From Chloroflexi bacterium bin20 (GTDB taxonomy: Bacteria; Chloroflexota; Anaerolineae; Aggregatilineales; Phototrophicaceae): a DNA stretch of 64,000 nt. The DNA lies in NCBI GenBank assembly GCA_002238485.1, contig MPMG01000004.1, positions 186,001 through 250,000 on the forward strand. Direction: 5' to 3'. Below, piece after piece: positions 43,635 to 52,023 of the stretch. Position 1 is the first letter of the stretch. Each line of letters starts with the position of its first letter. The notes beneath the pieces were generated by a model, which had not been told where the DNA came from, made no database searches, and was given only the letters and a program-made list of their open reading frames with translations. Made by a program: the position numbers and the translations under genes.

Positions 43635-43663
43635 TTCCTTGCTGATTCTATAGCAATTATAAT
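43635..43663 (+). promoter_or_regulatory. Promoter of the PfkB kinase / sigma factor operon
   Basis: Consensus -10 TATAAT (43658-43663) with TTCCTT 17 bp upstream as a poor -35. The 328-bp divergent gap between rho and the kinase gene also carries, on the minus strand near 43451-43456, TAAAAT as a possible rho -10; nothing else is evident in it. Confidence 0.5.
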
Positions 43664-43724
43664 GCTTGTGGCTGCGTGGCACTGTAGCATGTTGCGAGAA
43701 GCCCTCACAAGGAGACTGAATAGT

Positions 43725-44681
43725 ATGCCTCGCATTGTTGTCATCGGCGCGCTGGTTTATGACCTGGTATTTGATGTGTCCGACTGGGTGCAGCCCAATC
43801 GCGCCGTGCATGCCTGCGGGCTGACCATTTCGCCAGGCGGCAAGGGTCTGAATCAAGCGGCCGCGGCGAGTCTGCTTGGCGCGGAAGAAGTGCGGCTGGT
43901 CGGTTGTGTTGGCGATGACATCTTCGGCGCGGAAATGGTCGCTGCGTTGCAAGAGGCGGGCATCGACACAGCGCATATCCATGTGCATCCCGACGCGCGC
44001 ACCAGCATCGCCGCCATCATCGTGCGCGAACAGCTTCCCGGCTTTATCGGCGCGCCCGATGCCAGCCGCCGCGTCAGCAAATCACAAATCCGCGCGGCAT
44101 TGGCAGATCTGCGCCCAGGCGATGTGCTGCTGGTCGGCTTTGAAGTGCCACAGCCCTTGGTGGCATACGCGCTGCGACTGGGCAGAGCCGCCGGCGCAAG
44201 CACCGTGGTCAACCCAGCGCCTTTCTTCACGCGCGACAATTTCGTCATCGACTACTTGCCCCTTGTCGACCTGCTCATCCCCAACAAGCTGGAAGCGCAG
44301 CTGCTGATGGACGGCGAGTCCGACGATGTCGAGCAGCTTGGTTGCGGGCTGCTGCATCAAGGCGTCGGGCGCGTCTTGCTGACGCTGGGCGAAGCGGGCA
44401 GCGTTTTGTACGAACCCGGCGGCAAGATCGTACAGCCAGCCTTCCCGGTCGAAGCGGTTGATACGACTGGCGCGAGCGATGCCTTTGCGGGCGCGTTCTG
44501 CCTGGGGCTGGCGCGCGGCTGGGGCTCGACGCAGAGCTTGGCATTTGCATCGGCAGCGGCCGGACTGACCTGCGCGAAGCCGGGCACCATGACCGCTCTG
44601 CCCGCCCGCAGCGAAGTTGATGGGTTGCTTGCCAACGCGCAACTTGACCTGTCCGCGCGTGTTTTGGATTGTATGGAATGA
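43725..44681 (+). CDS. PfkB-family (ribokinase-like) sugar or nucleoside kinase
   Basis: 318 residues. PfkB signature 1 GGKGLNQAAAASLLGA near residue 39 and signature 2 DTTGASDAFAGAFCLGLARG with the catalytic Asp. The ribokinase-like set, including NPAPF and the GVGRVLLTLGEAG strand, suggests ribose or a nucleoside as substrate. ATG behind AAGGAG. It ends in ATGA overlapping the sigma factor start, an unusual coupling of a sugar kinase with an ECF sigma factor. Confidence 0.92.
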   Translation: MPRIVVIGALVYDLVFDVSDWVQPNRAVHACGLTISPGGKGLNQAAAASLLGAEEVRLVGCVGDDIFGAEMVAALQEAGIDTAHIHVHPDARTSIAAIIVREQLPGFIGAPDASRRVSKSQIRAALADLRPGDVLLVGFEVPQPLVAYALRLGRAAGASTVVNPAPFFTRDNFVIDYLPLVDLLIPNKLEAQLLMDGESDDVEQLGCGLLHQGVGRVLLTLGEAGSVLYEPGGKIVQPAFPVEAVDTTGASDAFAGAFCLGLARGWGSTQSLAFASAAAGLTCAKPGTMTALPARSEVDGLLANAQLDLSARVLDCME

Positions 44682-45283
44682 AGAACCCATTCGCCCGGCA
44701 AAACGATTATTCTACGCTGGATGATGCGGCGCTGGTCGCTTTGGCAAAGACCGACCGCGATGCCTTCGGCGAATTGTATGAAAGATACCTCGGCAAAATG
44801 TACAGCTATGTCTATTACCGCACGGGCAACAGTCATGATGCCGAAGACTTGACGGCGAAGGTCTTCTTGCGCGCTTTTTCGCACATTGGCAAGTATGTCG
44901 ACCGGGGACTGCCCTTCCAAGCCTGGCTCTACCGCATCGCGCACAACCTGGTCGCCAATTGGCGCCGCGACCAGAGCCGGCGCAAAATCATCGCGCTGGA
45001 AGATTACCTGGAGCGCGACCTGCAAACCGAAGCGCCCGAGGAGCGAGCAGAAAGGCGTGACGAACACGACAGCCTGCTTCGCGCCGTCCGCCGCCTGCCC
45101 GCCGAACGCCAACAACTGCTGATCCTGAAATATGTCGAACGCATGCCCAACCGCGAGATCGGCATCATCATGGGACGCAGCGAGGGCGCGATCAAATCCT
45201 TGTATCACCGCACATTGCTGGCGCTGCGCGCAGAATTAAGCGCCGCCCCCGCCAGCGCCAGAGAAAACCGATCGAGTGGATGA
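44678..45283 (+). CDS. ECF-type RNA polymerase sigma factor
   Basis: 201 residues. Region 2: DAFGELYERYLGKMYSYVYY followed by AEDLTAKVFLRAF; region 4: LPAERQQLLILKYVERMPNR then GRSEGAIKSLYHRTLLALR with the helix-turn-helix. It directs RNA polymerase to its own promoters. ATG overlaps the kinase stop by 4 bp, and a small one-helix protein follows with another 4-bp overlap, as for sigma/anti-sigma pairs. Confidence 0.93.
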   Translation: MKNPFARQNDYSTLDDAALVALAKTDRDAFGELYERYLGKMYSYVYYRTGNSHDAEDLTAKVFLRAFSHIGKYVDRGLPFQAWLYRIAHNLVANWRRDQSRRKIIALEDYLERDLQTEAPEERAERRDEHDSLLRAVRRLPAERQQLLILKYVERMPNREIGIIMGRSEGAIKSLYHRTLLALRAELSAAPASARENRSSG

Positions 45284-45618
45284 CTGATATGAAGCCTGAC
45301 CAGCCTGTACCGCGCGAAAATAGCTTGTCTGCCGATGACGATCAGCAGGAAGCCAAAGCCCTCGCTCAACTGAATAAAGCGCTGGAATCTGCGCTGATAT
45401 CGCGACAGCCACGCGAATCCTTCGCCAGAGAATTGCGCGCGCAGATCAGTGAAGATCGAGCGAGAATGCCTTCGCGCATGCGCAGCTTGTCTCCACGACT
45501 GCAATTCGCCGCGGCACTTGCCCTGGCGGCCGGCTGCTTGTTGCTGATGCTGCGCCGGCTGCTGGGCGGCAATGGCGGGGGCGAGCTGGTAGAAGACACC
45601 GTACCCAGTTCTGCCTGA
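45280..45618 (+). CDS. Small membrane protein, candidate anti-sigma factor
   Basis: 112 residues: a charged cytoplasmic part of about 73 residues (helical, with ALAQLNKALESAL and ESFARELRAQI), one membrane helix (LQFAAALALAAGCLLLML) and a short outer tail. This topology and the ATGA overlap with the ECF sigma gene suggest the anti-sigma partner, but no zinc-binding HxxxCxxC motif is present, so it is not a ZAS-type anti-sigma factor. Confidence 0.7.
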   Translation: MTDMKPDQPVPRENSLSADDDQQEAKALAQLNKALESALISRQPRESFARELRAQISEDRARMPSRMRSLSPRLQFAAALALAAGCLLLMLRRLLGGNGGGELVEDTVPSSA

Positions 45619-45626
45619 GGCGAGCC

Positions 45627-46715
45627 TTGACCGAAACGATCACCCTGCGGCAACTCAACCGCACGCTGCTTTCGCGCCAGATGCTGCTTGAACGTTGCGA
45701 CATCCCGCCGCTGGCAGCCATAGAGCGGCTGGCGGGCATGCAGTCGCAGATCCCCAACCCGCCCTACATCGGCTTGTGGACGCGGCTCGCCGAGTTTCAG
45801 AAAGTCGAACTGACTGCGCTGCTGCAATCACGAGAGGTGGTTCGAGCGCCCTGGATTCGCTCTACCCTGCATCTGGTGTCAGCCCCCGACCATCAGCGTT
45901 TTCAGTCGGTCATCCAACCGGCTTTGGCGCGGGGCTTGCGATCATTCTTTGGAAAGCGCGCCAGAGATCTGGATATACCGCGATTGATCGAAATCGCGAT
46001 CCCCTTCCTGGAAGCCGAGACACCGGCCATCGGGGCGCTGCGCGACGAATTGCAGCGACACTTCCCACAGCATGACAAACAAGCCATGGCTTACGCCGTG
46101 CGCAGTTTTCTGCCACTGCTGCAAGTGCCACCCAGCGGCACATGGGGCGTGGGAACGCGCGCGACCTATACCAGCGCTGCCAGCTGGCTGGGCGAGGCGC
46201 AGCCGTCTGACCTGGCGGGGCTTTTTCGGCGCTATCTGGCTGCATTTGGTCCTGCCAGCGTCATGGATTTTCAGACCTGGTGCGGTATGACCAGCCTGAA
46301 AGCGGCGCTAGCGCCCGTCATCAAGACGCTGGTCGCTTATCGGAGCGAAGACGGCGCGCAACTGCTTGACCTGCCAGAACTGCCCTTGCTGCCCGAAGAT
46401 GCGCCGACGTCCATCCGCTTTCTGCCGGAATACGACAATATCTTGATCGCGCACAAGAGCCGCGCGCGCATCTTGCCCGAGCAGCATCGCAAGAAAGTAT
46501 TCGTTTCGGCTGGCAGGGTTTTGGGCAGCGTGCTCATCGACGGCTTTGTCGGCGCGATCTGGAAGGCGCGACGAGAAAAAGACCGCGCCCGGCTGTCGAT
46601 CAGCTTGTTTGAGGCGGCCGATGCCAAATGCCAACAGGCAATCGAAGCCGAGGGCATGCGCCTGCTGCGCTTTATAGACGAAGACGCCAGCGACTGTCGC
46701 GTCGAGTTTGTCTAG
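45627..46715 (+). CDS. Winged-helix DNA-binding protein (HTH_42 / AlkZ-like family)
   Basis: 362 residues. The N-terminal pattern TLRQLNRTLLSRQMLLER with GMQSQIPNPPYIGLWTRL and VRAPWIRSTLHLVSAPD is characteristic of the HTH_42 family, which includes DNA glycosylases AlkZ/AlkX and YcaQ. The QxQ motif of glycosylases appears as GMQSQIP, so DNA-lesion recognition is possible. Starts with TTG at 45627, with GAGGCGAG upstream. Confidence 0.83.
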   Translation: MTETITLRQLNRTLLSRQMLLERCDIPPLAAIERLAGMQSQIPNPPYIGLWTRLAEFQKVELTALLQSREVVRAPWIRSTLHLVSAPDHQRFQSVIQPALARGLRSFFGKRARDLDIPRLIEIAIPFLEAETPAIGALRDELQRHFPQHDKQAMAYAVRSFLPLLQVPPSGTWGVGTRATYTSAASWLGEAQPSDLAGLFRRYLAAFGPASVMDFQTWCGMTSLKAALAPVIKTLVAYRSEDGAQLLDLPELPLLPEDAPTSIRFLPEYDNILIAHKSRARILPEQHRKKVFVSAGRVLGSVLIDGFVGAIWKARREKDRARLSISLFEAADAKCQQAIEAEGMRLLRFIDEDASDCRVEFV

Positions 46716-46759
46716 GCGCTGGCAGAGTTGCGCTGCGCTATAGGCGCGCCAAATCTATA

Positions 46760-46768
46760 TGCTACAAT
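46760..46768 (+). promoter_or_regulatory. Extended -10 promoter of the his genes
   Basis: TGCTACAAT, identical to the elements at 26759 and 60711. No convincing -35. Transcripts would start near 46775, leaving a leader of about 33 nt with only AGAGGA as a distant ribosome site. No histidine-rich leader ORF is visible in it. Confidence 0.5.
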
Positions 46769-46807
46769 CTCCGCGAAAGGTAGCAATCAGAGGACTGCGG
46801 CGCGTTT

Positions 46808-48361
46808 ATGGCAGCGGCAAAACGAATCTCGGCATTGCGGGGCATGCGCGATGTGCTTGGCGCAGAATACGCCCAATGTCGCCAGTTGCTAGACGCGCTG
46901 GAGCAGCATCTGCGCTTGCATGCCTACGCTGCCATCGATCCGCCCTTGCTGGAAAATACCGAGCTTTACCTGCGCAAATCGGGCGAAGACATCGCCGCGC
47001 GCCTTTACGAATTCGACTTTAAGAGCCGGCGCGTTTCGTTGCGTCCAGAGCTGACGGCATCGGTCTTGCGCGCCTGTGTCGAGCAGCTGAGCGGCGAGAC
47101 ACTGCCTCTGCGTCTGCGCTACAGCGGTCCGGTTTTCCGGTACGAGAAGCCGCAGCTGCACCGCTATCGCCAATTCACCCTGGCCGGTGCAGAATTGCTG
47201 GGCGCGCCAGCCGATTATGCCGATGCCGAATTGCTGCAATTGGCTTGCGGCGGCTTGGAAACCGTCGGCATCAGCGACTACAGGCTGGTCATCGGCACAT
47301 CCGCCCTGCTGGAAACTTTCTTGTCGTCCTTGGGATTGCGCAAGCAGTTGCACAACTTCTTGCTGCGCAACATGGAAAATCTGCGCAAGCACGGCTTGGA
47401 CTTTGTCGCCGACTCCCTGCGCGCCATCTTGCCCGACTTCCAGCTTGCCAGCCCCGACACTGCCGTGGCCGAAAGCCAGGACAGCCAGCAGCTAATCAAC
47501 GTCTTGCGCGAAATGACGGACGAAGAAGCTCACAGCGCCATCAGCCAATTCCTGCGCAGCCTGAACATCCGCATTGACGCCAACCGAGCCGAAGGCCAGG
47601 TGATAGACCGCCTGCTGCACAAGATCCGCGAAGACCAGCAAGCGCCCAAGCTGCAGATCGCGTTGGACTTCATGGAGCGGCTGAGCCAGATCGTTGGCGA
47701 ACCGGGGCTTGCGCTGGCGTCCGCGGCACAGTTGTGCCAGGAATATGCTGTAGAAGACAGCGCGCTGAAACAGCTGGAGCGCACTTTGGAGCGGCTGGCA
47801 GATTGTGTCAGACCCAGCGGCGAAATTCAGCTGGACTTCGGTTTGAGTCGCGGCTTGCATTATTACACAGGCATGATCTTCGAGATTCATGGCAGGACGC
47901 GCGGCGGAGAGACTATCCAGCTATGCGGCGGCGGTCGTTATGATAATCTGCTTAGCATACTGGGTGGCGATCCCACGCCGGCGGCCGGTTTCGCCTGGGG
48001 CATCGAGCGCATAGCCAGCGCCTTGCCGACGCCTGCCGACTTGCTGCACGAGCGAATTGTCTGTGTCATACCGGTTGCGGATGCTGATTTTTCAACTTGT
48101 CAGGGCATCGCTGCCAACTTGCGCGCGCACAATATCGTGGCGGAAGTGAGCGTGGGTGGACGCAGTCTGCGGCGCAGCCTCAAACAAGCCGATCGGCGTG
48201 GCGCGAGTCTGGTCATCATCATTGGCGAAGCAGAACGCGCCAAAAACAGCGCCGTATTGCGGGATATGCGCGAAGACGCTGAGCGACATGTCGCCTTTGA
48301 TGCCCTGCCAGCCGCGGCAGCAGACATGCTTCGCGAGTTGGAGCCAGACCATGCCAGCTGA
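46808..48361 (+). CDS. hisZ: Histidyl-tRNA synthetase-like protein (HisZ or divergent HisS)
   Basis: 517 residues, longer than HisZ (about 390) because it keeps a C-terminal anticodon-binding-like domain (IVCVIPVADADFSTCQGIAA). Class II core is intact: LRGMRDVLGAEY, motif 2 region VFRYEKPQLHRYRQFTLAGA, motif 3 AGFAWGIERI. Several HisRS active-site residues differ: GLDYY is GLHYY, RPEGT is RPELT, and the FHQLG Gln is Leu. These changes and the 11-bp overlap with hisG favour a regulatory subunit of ATP phosphoribosyltransferase; a working HisRS cannot be excluded. Symbol is tentative. Confidence 0.72.
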   Translation: MAAAKRISALRGMRDVLGAEYAQCRQLLDALEQHLRLHAYAAIDPPLLENTELYLRKSGEDIAARLYEFDFKSRRVSLRPELTASVLRACVEQLSGETLPLRLRYSGPVFRYEKPQLHRYRQFTLAGAELLGAPADYADAELLQLACGGLETVGISDYRLVIGTSALLETFLSSLGLRKQLHNFLLRNMENLRKHGLDFVADSLRAILPDFQLASPDTAVAESQDSQQLINVLREMTDEEAHSAISQFLRSLNIRIDANRAEGQVIDRLLHKIREDQQAPKLQIALDFMERLSQIVGEPGLALASAAQLCQEYAVEDSALKQLERTLERLADCVRPSGEIQLDFGLSRGLHYYTGMIFEIHGRTRGGETIQLCGGGRYDNLLSILGGDPTPAAGFAWGIERIASALPTPADLLHERIVCVIPVADADFSTCQGIAANLRAHNIVAEVSVGGRSLRRSLKQADRRGASLVIIIGEAERAKNSAVLRDMREDAERHVAFDALPAAAADMLRELEPDHAS

Positions 48362-49382
48362 AAAACTGATTATCGCGCTGCCCAGCAAGGGCAAACTTGG
48401 CGATGACTCCGACCGTTTTTTGGCGCGCGCGGGATTGCCTGTGTACAAGCCCAACCGCCGTCAATACAGCGCCACCATCCCCAGCCTACCCCAAGCCGAA
48501 GTCGTGTATCAACGTCCGCGCGATATCCTCAGCAAGGTGGGCGATGGCCGCGCCGATATTGGCATCACGGGTTTGGATATCGTCGCCGAACACAGCGAAG
48601 ACTCGGCGGATGTCATGATAATCGACCGGCTGGGATTTGCCCGCTGCACGCTGCTGCTGGCGGTGCCCGATTCGTGGATTGATGTGTCGTCTATCGCCGA
48701 CTTGGCCGACCTCAGCCTGCGCCAACAAGAGAGCGGCGTTCCGTTGCGCATCGCCACCAAATACAGCAACCTGACCAAGAGCTTTTTGTACCGACAGGGG
48801 ATTTCGCACTTCCTGCTGGTGCATGCCGAAGGCGCGATGGAAGCTGCGCCGCGCATGGGCTATGCCGATATGATTGCCGATATCAGCGAGACAGGCACCA
48901 CCCTGCGCGAAAATCACCTGCGCCCCATTGATGGCGGGAATATCATCGACGCCCAGGCAGTGCTCATCGGCAATCGGCGTGGCTTGCGCGCCTCGGCGGA
49001 CAAGCTGGAGACCCTGCGAGAGTTGATCGAGCGCATCGAGGCGCATCGGCGGGCGCGGCAATTTGTATCTCTACGCGCCAATATCGCCGGCGAGTCGGTT
49101 GAGGATGTGCAGATGCGCATATTGGCGAATCCCGCGCTCAGCGGCAGCAAGGGACCTGGCGTGGTTGCCGTGGCCAGCCCACCAGGCATGCCACAGCGCT
49201 GGTTCGAAACCAATTTGCTGGTGCGCAGCGATCTCATTCACAAGACCATGCAGCATTTGCGCGCGCTGGGCGGCACAGACATTATTGTTACGCGCCCCGA
49301 CTATGTATTTGACGCGGAATCCGCCACCTACAACCGCTTTGAGCGCGTGCTGCATTCTGACGAAAGGCTGACGAGACAATGA
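48351..49382 (+). CDS. hisG: ATP phosphoribosyltransferase
   Basis: 343 residues. First step of histidine synthesis, ATP plus PRPP to phosphoribosyl-ATP. Seen: IALPSKGKLGDDSDRFLARA, GRADIGITGLDIVAEH, LRIATKYSNLTKSF, HAEGAMEAAPRMGYADMIAD and the PRPP-loop DISETGTTLREN. The C-terminal 90 residues have the strand pattern of the ACT-like HisG_C domain of long, histidine-inhibited enzymes. Long HisG normally acts without HisZ, so the coupling to a HisRS-like gene is notable. ATG lies inside the upstream gene; stop overlaps the next gene by 4 bp. Confidence 0.93.
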   Translation: MPAEKLIIALPSKGKLGDDSDRFLARAGLPVYKPNRRQYSATIPSLPQAEVVYQRPRDILSKVGDGRADIGITGLDIVAEHSEDSADVMIIDRLGFARCTLLLAVPDSWIDVSSIADLADLSLRQQESGVPLRIATKYSNLTKSFLYRQGISHFLLVHAEGAMEAAPRMGYADMIADISETGTTLRENHLRPIDGGNIIDAQAVLIGNRRGLRASADKLETLRELIERIEAHRRARQFVSLRANIAGESVEDVQMRILANPALSGSKGPGVVAVASPPGMPQRWFETNLLVRSDLIHKTMQHLRALGGTDIIVTRPDYVFDAESATYNRFERVLHSDERLTRQ

Positions 49383-50218
49383 GCAATGTGGGCATCATCA
49401 ATCCTGGGGCAATGGGCATTTCGATCGCGGCATCGGCACAGGCAGCCGGGCATGCCGTCTATTGGGCATCAGCCGGGCGCAGCGCCGCCAGCCGTCAACG
49501 CGCCAACGAGCACAATCTGCTGGACATTGATACGCTGGCGCGCCTTTGTGAAAGCTGTGATGTCCTCATCTGCGTTTGCCCGCCGCATGCCGCAGAGTCT
49601 GTCGCCGAGTCGGTGCTGCAAGCCGGCTACCGCGGCCTATATTGCGACGGCAACGCCATCGCTCCACAAAAAGCCAGGCGGATCGGCCAGCGCATGATAG
49701 CCGCTGGCATCGACTTTGTGGATGGCAGCATCATCGGTCCGCCGGCCTGGGAAAAAGGCAGTACGCGCTTGTATCTGTCGGGCGATTCAGCCGCGCAAAT
49801 CGCCAACTTGTTCGAAGACAGCCTTACGGAAGCCATCGTCATCGGCGACGAAGTCGGGCGCGCATCGGCGCTGAAGATGGTCTTCGCCGCTCAGACCAAG
49901 GGCAGTACCGCGCTGCTTTCGGCAGTGCAGGCGGTGGCGGAAGCCATGGGTGTGCGCGGCGATCTGGATAGCGAATGGGCGCGGCGTCTGCCCGATGCAG
50001 CAGAGTCTCGCGCGAATCAGGTGCGGTCGGCCACCGCAAAAGCCTGGCGCTTCACGGGTGAGATGCAAGAGATCGCCGCGACATTTGAAGAGGCGGGCTT
50101 GCCAGACGGCTTCCACCTGGCCGCTTACGAAGTCTACCGGCGCATGGCGGGCTTCAAAGATGCCGAAGCGACCCCGGCGCTGGACGATGTGCTGGCTGCG
50201 CTGCTGAAGGAAAACTAG
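49379..50218 (+). CDS. NAD(P)-dependent oxidoreductase, 6-phosphogluconate dehydrogenase-like
   Basis: 279 residues. Rossmann fold starting VGIINPGAMGISIAASAQAA, then VLICVCPPHAAESVAE and the substrate region FVDGSIIGPPAWEKGSTRL; a helical domain with the conserved Lys in SALKMVFAAQTKG follows, and a DUF1932-like C-terminus. Resembles beta-hydroxyacid dehydrogenases of unknown substrate. ATGA overlap with hisG implies cotranscription, but it is not a known his gene. Confidence 0.87.
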   Translation: MSNVGIINPGAMGISIAASAQAAGHAVYWASAGRSAASRQRANEHNLLDIDTLARLCESCDVLICVCPPHAAESVAESVLQAGYRGLYCDGNAIAPQKARRIGQRMIAAGIDFVDGSIIGPPAWEKGSTRLYLSGDSAAQIANLFEDSLTEAIVIGDEVGRASALKMVFAAQTKGSTALLSAVQAVAEAMGVRGDLDSEWARRLPDAAESRANQVRSATAKAWRFTGEMQEIAATFEEAGLPDGFHLAAYEVYRRMAGFKDAEATPALDDVLAALLKEN

Positions 50219-51006
50219 ATAACCTGGTCGAGCGCTGCAACCAGCTCTGGCAAGCCCGCATAGACATAATCAGGCTGGATCTCGCTGGCTGCGAGGCTAT
50301 CGGGGGATTCCACGCCCGTCATCACCAGCGCCGTTTGCATGCCCAGCGCCCGTGCCCCGGCGATATCCGTATTGATGCGGTCGCCGATCATCAGCGTTTC
50401 CTGTGGCGGCGCGCCCAAAACCCCCAAAGCCGCATCAAACATGCCGCGCATGGGCTTGCCGATGATGGTCGGCGCTCGACCAGACGCCGATTCCAGCAGC
50501 GCCAGGATGCTGCCCGCGCCCGGCACCAGCCCCTCTGGCGAAGGGAAGGACGAATCCGGATTCGTGCCGATAAATTCGGCGCCATCCCGGATCAACAAGG
50601 TCGCTGTGCGCAGCTTGCCATAAGTCAAGTCAAAGTCGATGCCACAGACAACTGCCACGGCCCCGCTTTCCACCAGATGGAAGCCGGCGCGAACGACCAT
50701 CTGCTTTAAGCCATCGCCACCCAGCACGAAGATGTCGCTGCCGGCTGGATAGCGCGTCTGCAAGTAGCGAACGGTGGCTGTGCCGCTGGTGACGATATGC
50801 CGCTCCTGTATGTCTTGGACAGCCATCTTCGCCAGTTTCTGCACATAATCGGCGGACGTATTGCGGCTGTTGTTGGTGGCCAGCACGAATGCGAGGTCGC
50901 GGGCGAAGAGCAGGTCGAATAACTCGCCCATGCCGGGCAGCGCAACCGTTCCTCGCCACAAAACGCCATCCATATCTGAAATTAAGGCATTGACCGGTCT
51001 GCGCAA
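50215..51006 (-). CDS. HAD-IIA hydrolase (NagD-like phosphatase)
   Basis: 263 residues. HAD motif I DMDGVLWRG near residue 11, motif II ATNNSRNT, the Lys in IIGKPMRGMF and motif IV LMIGDRINTDIAGA. The C2-type cap lies in the middle. NagD-like enzymes dephosphorylate nucleotides or sugar phosphates. It starts with TTG at 51006, 7 bp after GGAG. Confidence 0.92.
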   Translation of the reverse strand: MRRPVNALISDMDGVLWRGTVALPGMGELFDLLFARDLAFVLATNNSRNTSADYVQKLAKMAVQDIQERHIVTSGTATVRYLQTRYPAGSDIFVLGGDGLKQMVVRAGFHLVESGAVAVVCGIDFDLTYGKLRTATLLIRDGAEFIGTNPDSSFPSPEGLVPGAGSILALLESASGRAPTIIGKPMRGMFDAALGVLGAPPQETLMIGDRINTDIAGARALGMQTALVMTGVESPDSLAASEIQPDYVYAGLPELVAALDQVI

Positions 51007-51042
51007 CTCATTTCTCCATTCCGAGCTTGTCGAAAGCCATGC

Positions 51043-52023
51043 TCATTTGAGGCGGTCCAAGGTGCCCTGCTCCAGCGCCCACAACGTCAGCTGTTCTTGC
51101 GCTTCTAGCAAGCTGGTCAGGTGCGGATACCCATTGTCATATTCACGCGACCACTCGACAGCGAAATCGCCCTGGCAGATTTCTTCCAGCGTCGCTTCCA
51201 TCAGACCTTCCAGCTTCAACTCTTTGAAGCGATGCAAGCGACTGAAGATGCCATATTGCCCGGTCAGCGAAGACAATCGCAGGGCATGCAGCAAGCCATT
51301 TTGCGATGCTCGCGAAAGATAATCGGTGAACTCGCCCGAGATAGTCAAGTCCATCATGACAGCTTCGGGCGGATAGCCTTGTTGCAGCAGCAGCGCCGCC
51401 GCAGTGGTCATCACATGCTGGAAGGCGGGCAGGATCGCCTGCTGCACGAAGAGATCAAGCTGCGCCTCTTGCTCCAGCGAAACTTCAATCGCTCCGGCGC
51501 GCAGGCTGCCCATCGCCATTGTCAGCGCCAGCAGGGTGTCCAGCGCTGTACCTGTGGCATCTTGAGCCACGTCGACGAAGCTGTAGAAACCGCTGCCATC
51601 CAGATAGCGCGTACGGACGGCTGCGCCAATGGTGCGCGGGGCGATCATGCCGACATCGACAAAGGGCGGCGGCTCTACAAATCCAAAGGCGATATTGTAG
51701 CCGCTGGCGAAAACCAGCAGATGCCCGCGTTGCAGATAAGGGGATATGCGCTCCAGGTAGACTTCGGGCAAGACGACATTGGGCAGCATCAGCAGCAAAA
51801 TATGACAGCGAGGTACGACTCGCTCAATATCGGCGGGCTCAAAGCCATCCTGGCGGGCATGGTCGCGGGTTTCGTCTTCGCGCAGTCCGATCATGACGCG
51901 CACCTGCGAATCGCGCAGGTTGTTGGCGAGCGGACGCCCCAGATTGCCATAGCCGATAACGCCGACGGTCTTGCCGCTGAGCAGGCTCATGTTGGCGTCT
52001 TCTTCACGATAGATAGTCGTCAT
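51043..52023 (-). CDS. Ketol-acid reductoisomerase-like protein with altered active site
   Basis: 326 residues, nearly full length for class I KARI. NADP-binding domain: IYREEDANMSLLSGKTVGVI then GYGNLGRPLANNLRDS. The catalytic H-G-F-N-I becomes FASGYNI with Ser107 in place of His. In the knotted helical domain Asp190 of the metal site is kept, but Glu194 is Gln (QLDLFVQQ). The second acidic pair in the C-terminal helices is not conserved either. No other branched-chain amino acid gene is near. It is thus an IlvC paralogue with a probably different reaction or a non-catalytic role. It overlaps the GNAT gene by 4 bp. Confidence 0.85.
   Translation of the reverse strand: MTTIYREEDANMSLLSGKTVGVIGYGNLGRPLANNLRDSQVRVMIGLREDETRDHARQDGFEPADIERVVPRCHILLLMLPNVVLPEVYLERISPYLQRGHLLVFASGYNIAFGFVEPPPFVDVGMIAPRTIGAAVRTRYLDGSGFYSFVDVAQDATGTALDTLLALTMAMGSLRAGAIEVSLEQEAQLDLFVQQAILPAFQHVMTTAAALLLQQGYPPEAVMMDLTISGEFTDYLSRASQNGLLHALRLSSLTGQYGIFSRLHRFKELKLEGLMEATLEEICQGDFAVEWSREYDNGYPHLTSLLEAQEQLTLWALEQGTLDRLK

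Noticed and set aside
46715-46808. Histidine attenuator or T-box before the his genes
   Set aside because: No His-rich ORF, T-box sequence or terminator in the 93-bp gap.
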